Below, piece after piece: positions 1 to 7,765 of a DNA stretch of 64,000 nt. The notes below the pieces were generated by a model that did not search any database, was not told where the DNA came from, and worked only from the letters and a program-made list of their open reading frames with translations. The DNA comes from a virus: IMG/VR virus record IMGVR_UViG_3300044797_000098, positions 1 to 64,000 of that record. One strand, written 5' to 3'. Each line of letters begins with the position of its first letter. The stretch's first letter is position 1. The position numbers and the translations under genes are program-made.

Positions 1-40
1 GTCAATTACCCCGACATAAATGTTCGGGGCTTGTTGCTCG
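1..40 (-). mobile_element. IS200/IS605-type right-end hairpin
   Basis: The minus strand reads CCCCGA-loop-TCGGGG (9-29) followed by TAATTGA. The third tnpB copy (37340-37361) ends in the same way, and the second (3817-3836) has a related hairpin. The last tnpB codons and the stop lie in this terminus, as is usual where the 3' end of tnpB overlaps the element's right end and guide-RNA scaffold. Confidence 0.75.
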
Positions 41-1190
41 TCCTGCGTTTAGCAGGATGTTGTTTTTGAACGGCAACAATAGGCTCATTGACAAGAGCCC
101 AAGATAGAACGGTTGTTATACCGTTCAAAAGATTGATTGCGGATACTGCACGGTTTTTGATATTGATTGAGGCATTGACGTCTGCGTTTGTGGCGAAGCC
201 ACATTGCAGGCAAAGAAAATCGCTCTGCGATTTTCGATTACCCTTTTCACAATGTCCGCAGTTGCTACACGTTCTGCTTGTATTACGAGGATCAACGAGT
301 GCTACTGGAACACCTGCTATCTGCGCCTTGTAAAGTATGAACTGCATCAGTTGATTGAATGCCCACTTACCGTGCTTGTCTCTATCCTTTTTTCTAACCG
401 TTTTCTTGAAAGATTGCAAATCTTCGATTGCAATTCCAACATTGTGCCTTTTCGCTTCCGAGACAACCCGTTTGCTTATGATATGATTCGTGTTTCTCTT
501 GAATTTTCCTTCCTTGTTAGATATTCGTTTGAGATGACGTTTTGCGGACTTCGTTCCGCGAGACTGTAATCGTTTGCGTAAATTATGATATCGTTGTCTG
601 ACTGTTTCTACTTCGTTGCCTACGAACTTGACACCGTTGTCCAGCGTGGCTAAATTGACAATACCAGAATCCATACCGATAAAATCGGTTGGCAGATATT
701 GTTCTGCTTCTGGAACTTCGACTACGGCTTGTAGAAAAAAATTACCATTATTGAAAACTAATGTAGCACCGTTTCTAATCTTTCTATTGTATAAGTTTGC
801 ATATGTTCCGAAAGCGATTGGTATCTTTTTCAATCTTCTATTGATAGAAGATATGGAAATCATATCAAGGTTCTTGCCGAAGGCAAGAACCCTTGCATCA
901 AAATCGATTGATGAGTGTTTTTGGAAACGATGTTGAACGGTCTTGTCGTTTTTATATGTTGCTGAAACGCGTGCTATTGCACGGATTACAAATTGAGATG
1001 GTAGAGATGGAAACTGTTTGCGAACTTGATGATAGATTGCCTTTTGCAGTTTGAATTTAGAAAAACAACGATTAGCAAAAGCATATTCCGAGATCGAATT
1101 ACAAGTAGAATTGAACACATACATCGTGTTCAATAACGATTGTTTTTCGTTTGCAGAAACTATTAGTTTGACTGGAACGGTTAGCAACAT
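6..1190 (-). CDS. tnpB: TnpB (IS200/IS605 OrfB) RNA-guided endonuclease
   Basis: The 394-residue protein has the TnpB layout: N-terminal WED/REC-like part, RuvC-I aspartate in FIGMDSG, RuvC-II glutamate in AIEDLQS, a zinc ribbon (CSNCG and CLQCG) and the RuvC-III aspartate in the NADVNAS motif. TnpB is an obligate RNA-guided DNA nuclease that helps its transposon persist. No tnpA Y1 transposase lies nearby, so any mobility would need TnpA in trans. It diverges clearly from the other two copies, which resemble each other. All expected catalytic residues are present, so it looks intact. Confidence 0.93.
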   Translation of the reverse strand: MLLTVPVKLIVSANEKQSLLNTMYVFNSTCNSISEYAFANRCFSKFKLQKAIYHQVRKQFPSLPSQFVIRAIARVSATYKNDKTVQHRFQKHSSIDFDARVLAFGKNLDMISISSINRRLKKIPIAFGTYANLYNRKIRNGATLVFNNGNFFLQAVVEVPEAEQYLPTDFIGMDSGIVNLATLDNGVKFVGNEVETVRQRYHNLRKRLQSRGTKSAKRHLKRISNKEGKFKRNTNHIISKRVVSEAKRHNVGIAIEDLQSFKKTVRKKDRDKHGKWAFNQLMQFILYKAQIAGVPVALVDPRNTSRTCSNCGHCEKGNRKSQSDFLCLQCGFATNADVNASINIKNRAVSAINLLNGITTVLSWALVNEPIVAVQKQHPAKRRTSNKPRTFMSG

Positions 1191-1198
1191 ATCCGTCT

Positions 1199-1226
1199 AA
1201 TATAACTCGGAATAATAAGTTGTCAA
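1199..1226 (-). promoter_or_regulatory. Promoter of tnpB copy 1
   Basis: On the minus strand, TTGACA and TATATT are separated by 16 nt. The -10 box ends 8 nt before the tnpB ATG, so the transcript should be leaderless or nearly so. The third copy has the same geometry. Confidence 0.7.
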
Positions 1227-1268
1227 GAACAGAAAAGAAAATGAATAAAAACGTATGCTATAAAAACA

Positions 1269-1307
1269 TTGACGCAGTTCCTCCCCGGGCTAAAAGCACC
1301 GGGGCTT
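1269..1307 (-). mobile_element. Orphan IS605-type end
   Basis: The minus strand reads AAGCCCCGG-loop-CCGGGGAGG followed by AACTGCGTCAA, a typical right-end hairpin of TnpB elements. No tnpB belongs to it: the one at 6-1190 has its own end at 1-40. It may be a remnant of another insertion, or the left boundary of copy 1. Confidence 0.5.
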
Positions 1308-1312
1308 CCCTG

Positions 1313-1459
1313 CTATAAGATCCGTGAAGGAACATCAATTTTGACTTTGAATATTTGCTGATTATACTGGTTCAGTGTTTCTCTAATTTGAACTGTTGCA
1401 TTAGTATCAAACTTACGCAATCTAACGAGCACATCTTGTAATACAGAACTCATCTTCAT
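1313..1459 (-). CDS. Small hypothetical protein (48 aa)
   Basis: An ORF starting MKMSSVLQDV after an AGAGA-type ribosome site. It ends a few bases from the orphan IS end, so its C-terminus may have been altered by that insertion. No family recognised. Confidence 0.5.
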   Translation of the reverse strand: MKMSSVLQDVLVRLRKFDTNATVQIRETLNQYNQQIFKVKIDVPSRIL

Positions 1460-1488
1460 ATCTCTTTTCTACTGTATTAGATACAGTG

Positions 1489-1562
1489 TGGAACCGGCGA
1501 GCAACGATCTCGCAACCTATCGGTTAAAAGCCGATTGCTACTGCCAATTGAGCTACGGTTCC
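1489..1562 (-). tRNA. tRNA-Lys (UUU)
   Basis: A 74-nt cloverleaf folds on the minus strand: acceptor GGAACCG/CGGTTCC, short D stem GCT/AGC, anticodon stem ATCGG/CCGAT with loop CTTTTAA (anticodon TTT), 5-nt variable loop and T stem GCGAG/CTCGC. CCA is not encoded. The T loop (ATCGTTG) departs from the usual TTCRANN, so it may be unusual or partly decayed. It lies between IS remnants and small genes. Confidence 0.8.
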
Positions 1563-1632
1563 ATTCCCCCGAATAAGGCATCGGGAGAACCGCCACATAA
1601 CAACACGTCATTGTGGAACGTGTTGATACGAC

Positions 1633-1812
1633 CTAATACTTATCCCTTCCCAACCAATACACCAGATTATCTTCCCTATGCAAACTCGTCCGCCACTTAA
1701 TCAATCTTGCAATCTGACCTTTGCTCATACCATCTCGGATGTGAAGTCCGAGATACTTTGCAAGACGGATTAGATTAGGAAGACTGGCTTTTTTGAGCGT
1801 GCTGACTTTCAC
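1633..1812 (-). CDS. Small protein, possible SAP/HeH-like helical fold
   Basis: About 59 residues from a GTG start, overlapping the end of the upstream gene by 38 nt. The stretch LPNLIRLAKYLGL..MSKGQIARLI resembles the helix-extended-helix pattern of Rho-N/SAP-like nucleic-acid-binding mini-domains. This is pattern resemblance only, and the start is uncertain. Confidence 0.5.
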   Translation of the reverse strand: MKVSTLKKASLPNLIRLAKYLGLHIRDGMSKGQIARLIKWRTSLHREDNLVYWLGRDKY

Positions 1813-2053
1813 TTGCTTCTTGTTTTGCTTCTGCTTTCCTTGCACCAACACAAGCATAGCATTCACACATACAACTTGCCGGACGCACGGCATAACAAGT
1901 GCAAAAATCTGCACCACAACCATAGAATTTGCGCTCCTTATCCGTGAGTTCATTCCAATCGAAACGTTCAAACACGAAGTCTTGAACGTATGCGTCGTAT
2001 GCAATCTCCGCAAGGGATTTTAGTTGCGGTTCTTTACTCACTGACTTCTTCAT
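1775..2053 (-). CDS. Cys-rich hypothetical protein (92 aa)
   Basis: ATG chosen after GGAAG; it overlaps the end of the upstream gene. The middle holds a cysteine cluster (CGADFCTCY, CMCECYAC) that could bind metal, followed by a charged tail. No family recognised. Part of a co-directional run with the genes on either side. Confidence 0.65.
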   Translation of the reverse strand: MKKSVSKEPQLKSLAEIAYDAYVQDFVFERFDWNELTDKERKFYGCGADFCTCYAVRPASCMCECYACVGARKAEAKQEASESQHAQKSQSS

Positions 2054-2360
2054 TGGTTTCTTCCGTTGCTTCCACGACAGCACTATCATCCTTCACGTGA
2101 ATGCTCTTCAAAAACTTGGTTTTCTCTGCGCCTTCGAAGGGCATCGGACGACCCATAAGTTTCCATGCAAGGTTCCTCGCATGATAGTTCGGATGCGAAG
2201 ATCGCAGATGAGGATTTTTCACGTCCGGAAACCTATACGGATTTTCCATATCCAAAAACTGCTCAGGCGGACACCCCCCATTCTTCATTGCTTTAATGGC
2301 TTGTGCTCGCGAGTATCGTTTCGCTGACTTCTCTTTGCTACCTTTGCTATGATTACCCAT
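2034..2360 (-). CDS. Hypothetical basic/acidic protein (108 aa)
   Basis: The internal ATG at 2360 is preferred because GGAGG lies 8 nt upstream. The N-terminus is lysine-rich, the middle has repeated Pro/Asn/His residues, and the tail is acidic. No family recognised. Confidence 0.6.
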   Translation of the reverse strand: MGNHSKGSKEKSAKRYSRAQAIKAMKNGGCPPEQFLDMENPYRFPDVKNPHLRSSHPNYHARNLAWKLMGRPMPFEGAEKTKFLKSIHVKDDSAVVEATEETNEEVSE

Positions 2361-2408
2361 TTGATCATCCTCCGGGCTTTTGCCCATTCTGAATTGACTT
2401 GATTTGAA

Positions 2409-2594
2409 TTACGACTTACGATTTGCTTTAATGATTAGCCTTACCCAATGAGTTGCTTGAACCGAACCCGCAACAATGAAAAACGCACCAAAACAATACC
2501 AAAACGGTGTTCGTGGCGGATACGCCATATCAAAAACACCAAGTGCGATTGTGCATAATGACAGGATCAAAAAGAACAACGGATTATTCATCAT
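2409..2594 (-). CDS. Small two-helix membrane protein (61 aa)
   Basis: Two hydrophobic segments (about residues 5-22 and 31-52) and a basic C-terminus suggest a small inner-membrane protein. The start abuts an IS-end hairpin at 2598-2639, so its original leader was probably displaced. Confidence 0.6.
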   Translation of the reverse strand: MMNNPLFFLILSLCTIALGVFDMAYPPRTPFWYCFGAFFIVAGSVQATHWVRLIIKANRKS

Positions 2595-2597
2595 CTT

Positions 2598-2639
2598 GAC
2601 GCAGGGATACCCTTGGCTTCAGTCAAGGGATGAACTGCG
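2598..2639 (+). mobile_element. IS605-type end hairpin before tnpB copy 2
   Basis: CCCTTG-loop-CAAGGG followed by GATGAACTGCG, closely similar to the orphan end at 1269-1307. It is either the left boundary of the 2.6-3.8 kb element or the right end of an older insertion. Confidence 0.5.
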
Positions 2640-2673
2640 CTCCGTGAATTATTTTTGTGTTGCATACGATTTT

Positions 2674-2702
2674 TCTCAACTTTCTACTACTAATGATATA
2701 TA
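2674..2702 (+). promoter_or_regulatory. Probable promoter of tnpB copy 2
   Basis: TATATA ends 8 nt before the ATG and is preceded by TTTCTACTACTA, which is also present before copy 3. The -35 (TCTCAA) is degenerate, so this promoter should be weaker than those of the other copies. Confidence 0.5.
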
Positions 2703-2710
2703 TACTTACG

Positions 2711-3829
2711 ATGCGAAGAACTTTTTCTTTCTATATGCTTGCTCCAAACGGATTTTTAGACTATCTAAAAACTTGTTCGGATATTTTTACTCGTCATGTG
2801 GAATGGGCATTTTCTAATAAATCTACTAATAAGGTTCAAGCACACAAAGACTTGTATCAAGTTATTCGTTCCGAATATCCAAACATACCTTCCAACATTT
2901 TACAAGCAACACGAGATCAAGCATTGGAAGCAGTTAGAAGATTGAAGTTCAAAATCAAACCTAAAAAGAAACCACATTCAGCGGTTAGATACGATGCCAG
3001 AACAATTACTCTTCGCGGTAATCTTTTGACTTTTTCGTGGTCAGGCAAACGAATTAGAACACTAATCAATTTACCACAACATTTTCAACAATACAAAAAT
3101 TGGAAGATGCAATCAGGAACTATTGGTTATGACAAGGTCAAAAAGCAACTAAAAATTAGCCTTATTTTTGAGGCACCAGATACGATACCTATTCAAAACT
3201 CAACAAGAATAGTAGGCGTAGATCGCGGATTATATAATATCGTCTCGTTGTCAGACGGTCAATTGTATAATGCGCGAACGGTAAGAAAAAAGAAACGCGA
3301 GTTTCTTTATACGAAACGACAACTCCAAGCAAAAGGCACTCGATCTGCTAAACGAAAACTAAAAGCAAGATCAGGTCGAGAAAAGCGGTTCAGCACGGAT
3401 ACCAATCATGTAATTAGTAAATGGTTAGTAAATCAGTCATATGATACATTCGTTTTTGAAGACTTGAAAAACATTAGCAAGCAACGCAAAGGCAAGGTAT
3501 TGAATGGATGGCTTTCTAACTGGACATTTTTTCAATTAGAACAATTCGTTTTGTATAAAGCATCAACATTAGGCAAACAGGTTGTCAAGGTAGATGCAAG
3601 ATATACAAGTCAAAAATGCTCTAATTGTGGAATTGTTGAAAAATCTAATCGCAATAAATCAAGATATTGTTGCAGTAAATGCGGATATATAGAACACGCT
3701 GATATCAATGCTGCAAAAAATATCAAGATGAATTATACTCTCTCGTTAGCAGTAATGAATAACGAGCAGGCACCAGTCAATGTGCCATATGTGTCGATAG
3801 CAATATTAGATACAAGCCCTTGCCTTTAG
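2711..3829 (+). CDS. tnpB: TnpB (IS200/IS605 OrfB), copy 2
   Basis: Start set at 2711 by alignment with copy 3 (MRRTFSF against MQRTISI); the reading frame is open further upstream. Of 372 residues, RuvC-I is in VGVDRG, RuvC-II in FEDLKN, the zinc ribbon is CSNCG/CSKCG, and RuvC-III is in HADINAAKN. The TAG stop lies inside the right-end hairpin. Closest relative here is the 36 kb copy, which carries an extra 24-residue insert. Confidence 0.93.
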   Translation: MRRTFSFYMLAPNGFLDYLKTCSDIFTRHVEWAFSNKSTNKVQAHKDLYQVIRSEYPNIPSNILQATRDQALEAVRRLKFKIKPKKKPHSAVRYDARTITLRGNLLTFSWSGKRIRTLINLPQHFQQYKNWKMQSGTIGYDKVKKQLKISLIFEAPDTIPIQNSTRIVGVDRGLYNIVSLSDGQLYNARTVRKKKREFLYTKRQLQAKGTRSAKRKLKARSGREKRFSTDTNHVISKWLVNQSYDTFVFEDLKNISKQRKGKVLNGWLSNWTFFQLEQFVLYKASTLGKQVVKVDARYTSQKCSNCGIVEKSNRNKSRYCCSKCGYIEHADINAAKNIKMNYTLSLAVMNNEQAPVNVPYVSIAILDTSPCL

Positions 3830-3846
3830 GCAAGGGTACTTGACAA
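3811..3846 (+). mobile_element. Right-end hairpin of tnpB element 2
   Basis: CCCTTGCC-TTTA-GGCAAGGG (3817-3836) followed by TACTTGA, equivalent to the ends at 1-40 and 37340-37368. Confidence 0.7.
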
Positions 3847-4980
3847 TCATCGAGCAAAAGGCTTGCACACGCGAGCCTTTATGTCCTGAAAACGAAGCCT
3901 AATGCTTTTGCGTTGAAGCGTTGCAACCGACAATGGCTTCTTATCATTCGAGCACAACAAGAGATCAACCTCTTCTTTGTCTTTATACCATTTCGTTGGA
4001 GGAGCAAGGAACTTATCCATTAGCGCATCGAACACTTCTCGGAAGGCGCCCGAAGCAAAAAACGCTACAATCAACAGAACCACTGCGATACATATAATCA
4101 TGGTCATAAGACCAACCATGATTACTGCAACTCTATGGTTCAAAACCATCATAACTATCAGTGTAAAAACGATTGGCATGAACGGAAGCAAGCATATCTT
4201 GCGAAGGACATACCAAGCAATCTCACCAGCAGAATACTCCTTAATGTGGTCTTTGTCTTCTGGCAACTTACGAATGAAGAATGTTCCCTCATCATATGTC
4301 AGTCTAACACTATCGCCAAGATCATATCCTGAAAATGGATTCAGGTATTCGAACTTGAAACCTCTCCAACCAAAAGCCAATGCACTAACACCGCACATAA
4401 CAAACCGAACAATGAAGCTCAACAAAACCATTGGAACTTGGATGGTATAAGCAAACAATCTACGCTTACGGAAGTCGCATTGATCAACTGCCTTATTGCT
4501 GAACATCCAATTCACATACGTCTTTTCCAACTCGGAAGGTTCCTTTGCGAAACATTCCTTTGGAATGTCAAGAGATAGAACTGGTGCTGCATTCGGTGGA
4601 GTATTCGTTTCCGACATTGATGATGGAATAGACCACTCATTGTTATCGACAACCGTAGTTTCGTATATACCGTTGTGGGTTGTTAGATATGTTGTCCTTG
4701 CTGACTTTCGATCTTGCGCAGAAACGAATGCAAAAACGTTATTCTTTCCGGGCTTCTTGAACGTGATGTATGTCATTAGTTCCGTAAGTGGAACAACATA
4801 TCGCGTTTCGTATAATGTATATTGCCCGCCAATATTTTCTGCTGCGACAACAATCACAACTTGCGGATCAACAACACCATTATCAGTGAGCGTTTTGATC
4901 AGGTCTTTATCTACGCACCAACTGATTGCAATGCTACCAGTTGATATATCTGCGTTAGGGTCAATATGAAGTTCAAACAT
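3847..4980 (-). CDS. Large membrane protein of unknown function
   Basis: 377 residues. A soluble N-terminal part (1-170) is followed by a strongly hydrophobic segment near 180-200 and a cluster of hydrophobic helices near 265-315, then a basic cytoplasmic-type tail. It ends right at the IS right end and lies downstream of two exported proteins, so a cell-envelope role is possible. No family recognised. Confidence 0.7.
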   Translation of the reverse strand: MFELHIDPNADISTGSIAISWCVDKDLIKTLTDNGVVDPQVVIVVAAENIGGQYTLYETRYVVPLTELMTYITFKKPGKNNVFAFVSAQDRKSARTTYLTTHNGIYETTVVDNNEWSIPSSMSETNTPPNAAPVLSLDIPKECFAKEPSELEKTYVNWMFSNKAVDQCDFRKRRLFAYTIQVPMVLLSFIVRFVMCGVSALAFGWRGFKFEYLNPFSGYDLGDSVRLTYDEGTFFIRKLPEDKDHIKEYSAGEIAWYVLRKICLLPFMPIVFTLIVMMVLNHRVAVIMVGLMTMIICIAVVLLIVAFFASGAFREVFDALMDKFLAPPTKWYKDKEEVDLLLCSNDKKPLSVATLQRKSIRLRFQDIKARVCKPFAR

Positions 4981-4986
4981 TGGTAT

Positions 4987-5514
4987 CTACTTTCTGACAG
5001 ACAACGACAAGTCTGCGCTCATCATATACTGAACGTTGATGGCGGATGCTGGAATGCAAGTGCTCAGATCAACCGTGATCGTAGCAACGCCAGCAGCCAA
5101 TATATCCACGAGTGTGGCGTTGTCAAGGAGGATCGGAAGAGGAATAACTCCATTGATTGGAGTAAAATCCGTTTCCGATAGGAGTTGTTCTGGTTGATTG
5201 TCATTGTTGATGAAGATGCGTGCATGCTTGAACGACGACAGATCACCCGACAAGTTATTGCCAATGAAGGAAACAGTAAGCGTTCCTTGCTTCTTCAACT
5301 GCGTTAGAGGATCATGAATATCAATCGTTGTGCTTTGCGTTGTGGTGAAAACCGGCGCATCGGTAGTCCCACAGATAGGAGGACTATAACCACCAAGTGA
5401 TGGTGCAACGAATGACATATCCTCATTGACATTGATAGTGTCGGAAAGAGTTCCAGAGACACACGCACACACGCATGTGCATGCGAGAATAGATAGGAGA
5501 GTTGAAGCCTTCAT
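4987..5514 (-). CDS. Exported protein, possible lipoprotein
   Basis: The ATG at 5514 follows AAAGGA. The N-terminus (MKASTLLSILAC, then a Cys-rich stretch) looks like a signal sequence with a possible lipobox. The rest is Thr/Ser/Ile-rich with a beta-sheet look. It sits between a membrane protein and a barrel-like protein in one minus-strand run. Confidence 0.65.
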   Translation of the reverse strand: MKASTLLSILACTCVCACVSGTLSDTINVNEDMSFVAPSLGGYSPPICGTTDAPVFTTTQSTTIDIHDPLTQLKKQGTLTVSFIGNNLSGDLSSFKHARIFINNDNQPEQLLSETDFTPINGVIPLPILLDNATLVDILAAGVATITVDLSTCIPASAINVQYMMSADLSLSVRK

Positions 5515-5528
5515 TGTTCGTTGTCCTT

Positions 5529-6179
5529 TCAAAACAGCCAATCAAAACCGATCTGACCCGATGGTGCGATCAGATTAACATTGGGCGAACCAATCGAAAC
5601 GCCAGCAGGAAGCGTGAATGCATTACCGAAGTTAGAAACGTTCGCATCAACGTGAGTAATGCCACCACGCAGGAAGAAACGAACATGACGACGAGAACCA
5701 AACTCTACGCCTAATAGGGCACTCTCATACGTATAAGAAACGGTTGGACTATTGTGGATTGATGGAATGGTTGATGGGAAAAAACCACCTGCTTCGCCAG
5801 TCAATGTAAGACCAACAGACGAGTTGAACGGATCAATTGTTGCATGTCCGCCAAGACCGGCACCAACATAATTCCAATTAGCATCCGCACCAAGTTTCAA
5901 CCAAGGCAACCAAGGAGAAACAAGAACACCAACCGATCCGCCAGTTGGAAACCCAATTGACGCGGATATACCTGCATGAAACTTGTATGGATTTGAACTG
6001 CTAATATCAGGATGATATTCCGTTCGATAGTTCGGTTGAACGGGTTCGGGAGCAACAGGAACCGTTGGAACAACAGGCTCCGGCGCGGGAACAACCAATG
6101 GTGCTTCTTGTGCAAACGCAGAGGAAGCAACACCAACAATGCACAACGCAATCAACGAACTAACGATCTTCCTATTCAT
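5529..6179 (-). CDS. Outer-membrane beta-barrel-like exported protein
   Basis: AAGGAG lies 8 nt before the ATG at 6179. A classical signal peptide (MNRKIVSSLIA..SSAFA-QE) is followed by a Pro/Val-rich linker and then alternating glycine-rich beta segments ending in an aromatic phenylalanine (DWLF), as in outer-membrane porin-like barrels. A phage-encoded barrel could change receptors or block superinfection; that role is inference. Confidence 0.7.
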   Translation of the reverse strand: MNRKIVSSLIALCIVGVASSAFAQEAPLVVPAPEPVVPTVPVAPEPVQPNYRTEYHPDISSSNPYKFHAGISASIGFPTGGSVGVLVSPWLPWLKLGADANWNYVGAGLGGHATIDPFNSSVGLTLTGEAGGFFPSTIPSIHNSPTVSYTYESALLGVEFGSRRHVRFFLRGGITHVDANVSNFGNAFTLPAGVSIGSPNVNLIAPSGQIGFDWLF

Positions 6180-6182
6180 CAC

Positions 6183-6374
6183 TCACTCCTTATTTACAAG
6201 ACGGTTGAGAAACAACACAAGCGACACAACGAAACACGCGTAGTAAATTGCAGTCATACCAATAACCCACCAAGCATTGTTAAGTCCAATACTGATGTAT
6301 GTCATTAGGCACGATCCAAGAAACCACGCAATCGTAGTGATCGCAAAATCTAACGCAGACATATGCTTCATCAT
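6183..6374 (-). CDS. Small two-helix membrane protein (63 aa)
   Basis: AAGGA lies 7 nt before the ATG. Two hydrophobic segments separated by a short loop. Directly upstream of the barrel-like protein gene. No family recognised. Confidence 0.65.
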   Translation of the reverse strand: MMKHMSALDFAITTIAWFLGSCLMTYISIGLNNAWWVIGMTAIYYACFVVSLVLFLNRLVNKE

Positions 6375-6387
6375 TGAATGATCCTTA

Positions 6388-6771
6388 TCATATTAGGATG
6401 AGGTATTTTTGAGCAACATCGAATGCTTTCTTATACTCGTTGTGGTAATTGTTCATCTCATCTATCAGGTAAGAGTAATCGCCCTCTTTATAGTCAGCAA
6501 CAATAATACCAAACGGATTAACTTCCATATCGTGTAATTGTTTTCCTGTAATAGGAATGGGCATCTTATTGATATCGAATCTAGTTATTGACAAGACACC
6601 GGTTAGCCATTTGCCGGGCTTATCGTGCCTATGGATGTAATCATTGCGTGTTCCATCGAAGTGCTGGCCGAGCAATAGGTAGAAACTGCTCCGCAGGAGC
6701 TTCGCTCTTCTACTTCCACTAAAATTGCCAAGGAAGATTGGCTCCCCAAACAATGGCTTTTCCATTGGCAT
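6388..6771 (-). CDS. Hypothetical protein with in-frame 24-nt repeat insert
   Basis: 127 residues from the ATG at 6771. A copy of the 24-nt palindromic repeat (6686-6711) lies in frame and encodes RRAKLLRSS near residue 21. The C-terminus ends QKYLILI, resembling the hydrophobic tails of many proteins at 48.6-54 kb. No family recognised. Confidence 0.6.
   Translation of the reverse strand: MPMEKPLFGEPIFLGNFSGSRRAKLLRSSFYLLLGQHFDGTRNDYIHRHDKPGKWLTGVLSITRFDINKMPIPITGKQLHDMEVNPFGIIVADYKEGDYSYLIDEMNNYHNEYKKAFDVAQKYLILI
6686..6711. repeat. 24-nt palindromic repeat, copy B
   Basis: GCTCCGCAGGAGC is followed by TTCGCTCTTCT, two overlapping palindromes (GCTCC/GGAGC and GAGC/GCTC). Identical units occur at 6782-6807, 7356-7381 and three in tandem at 36625-36698. 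Confidence 0.9.
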
Positions 6772-6773
6772 CT

Positions 6774-7088
6774 CTATGCTACTGCTCCGCAGGAGCTTCG
6801 CTCTTCTTCTTCGCAATCAATATCGATATACGGGATTACCAACTCACCAGCACTATCCAATTCAGAATGAAGGAAGATCGTTCCGACAACTTTCTTCTTC
6901 GTTTTATTGCCTTGATCACCAATCTCGTATTCAGCATTGAACATTGCAGTCATTCTCTTGTGTTGATTGCCAACTTCGTAGAATGTAATCGTTGGCTCAC
7001 GCTTGAATGTTGAATGCAATGCCTGCCTCAATGCTTGCTTCACACCGAAGTTAGGCGCAATGAATACATGAACGTTGGAGATGCGCAC
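6774..7088 (-). CDS. Hypothetical protein ending in the 24-nt repeat
   Basis: 104 residues from a GTG located 3 nt after the upstream stop. Its last residues (ERSSCGAVA) come from repeat copy A, so the original C-terminus was probably replaced by the insertion. No family recognised. Confidence 0.6.
   Translation of the reverse strand: MRISNVHVFIAPNFGVKQALRQALHSTFKREPTITFYEVGNQHKRMTAMFNAEYEIGDQGNKTKKKVVGTIFLHSELDSAGELVIPYIDIDCEEEERSSCGAVA
6782..6807. repeat. 24-nt palindromic repeat, copy A
   Basis: Identical to copy B. It supplies the C-terminus of the gene at 6774-7088 and sits just before the next start codon. Confidence 0.9.
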
Positions 7089-7091
7089 TTG

Positions 7092-7316
7092 TTATACCGA
7101 GTAATTCAATGGAACGATGTTCTCTTTGCCGGACTTGTCAATGAGAATAAGCGTTGGCGTTTCGACGTGAAGGATTGCGGTTGGGAACACATCTCCAGCA
7201 CGCAACTGATTGCTGATATCCTTCTTCAATGCAACGTTGTGGAAGACCCAATGAGTTTCTTCCTTGTTCGTTGGATTACCATCTTTCCAATTGATCAACT
7301 TGCTAATTGCTTTCAT
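7092..7316 (-). CDS. Hypothetical protein (74 aa)
   Basis: AAAGGA precedes the ATG. A compact, mixed alpha/beta sequence with no recognisable motif, followed almost immediately by the 6774-7088 gene. Confidence 0.65.
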   Translation of the reverse strand: MKAISKLINWKDGNPTNKEETHWVFHNVALKKDISNQLRAGDVFPTAILHVETPTLILIDKSGKENIVPLNYSV

Positions 7317-7329
7317 GTGTGATTTTCCT

Positions 7330-7425
7330 TTACAGTATTTTCAATAGGACAATTACTGCTCCGCAGGAGCTTCGCTCTTCTACGATTATTGTGCCACATA
7401 TGAGTTCAAGATTTGTGGTGCTCAT
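7330..7425 (-). CDS. Tiny ORF containing the 24-nt repeat
   Basis: 31 codons, overlapping the stop of the upstream gene (ATGA). The repeat at 7356-7381 is read as EERSSCGAV, the same frame as at the end of the 6774-7088 gene. It may be a gene remnant. Confidence 0.35.
   Translation of the reverse strand: MSTTNLELICGTIIVEERSSCGAVIVLLKIL
7356..7381. repeat. 24-nt palindromic repeat, copy C
   Basis: Identical to copies A and B. Confidence 0.9.
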
Positions 7426-7583
7426 TGGTTATGCTTTTCCTTCTTCGAACCAAACTTCTCTTTGAGTTCATGCACAGCCCAACGGGCAAGTTCGTTTCCA
7501 ATTGTTGTTAGAATTGCAGTTGCAGTCATAACAATGATGTAAGGGCGCCAACTATCTTTCCAGTCTTCTTGTGGATTGAACAT
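7422..7583 (-). CDS. Small single-helix membrane protein (53 aa)
   Basis: Overlaps the upstream stop by one base (TGATG). One hydrophobic helix (about 15-30) and a lysine-rich tail. Confidence 0.55.
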   Translation of the reverse strand: MFNPQEDWKDSWRPYIIVMTATAILTTIGNELARWAVHELKEKFGSKKEKHNQ

Positions 7584-7765
7584 CACTTATGTGATTCCAT
7601 TGTCTCTTTTGCCAATTCAATCAATCTAACTGGAACGCTTCCGTCCTCGGCATATAACCCGAGAAAATCACAAACTGCATCGGCAAGCAACTCTACATTA
7701 CCGTCAAAATTGTTGCAGTTAGCACGCAACCAACCCTTTGCTTTTCGTTCCTCAACTGGCTTCAT
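7583..7765 (-). CDS. Hypothetical protein (60 aa)
   Basis: Start overlaps the stop of the upstream gene (ATGA), so the two are translationally coupled. Helical, acidic; no family recognised. Confidence 0.6.
   Translation of the reverse strand: MKPVEERKAKGWLRANCNNFDGNVELLADAVCDFLGLYAEDGSVPVRLIELAKETMESHK

Noticed and set aside
2657-2710. Upstream start of tnpB copy 2 at 2657
   Set aside because: The promoter lies inside this stretch, and alignment with copy 3 begins at 2711.
1-3846. TnpA (Y1 transposase) partner for the TnpB elements
   Set aside because: No ORF with an HUH/Y1 pattern near any of the three elements.
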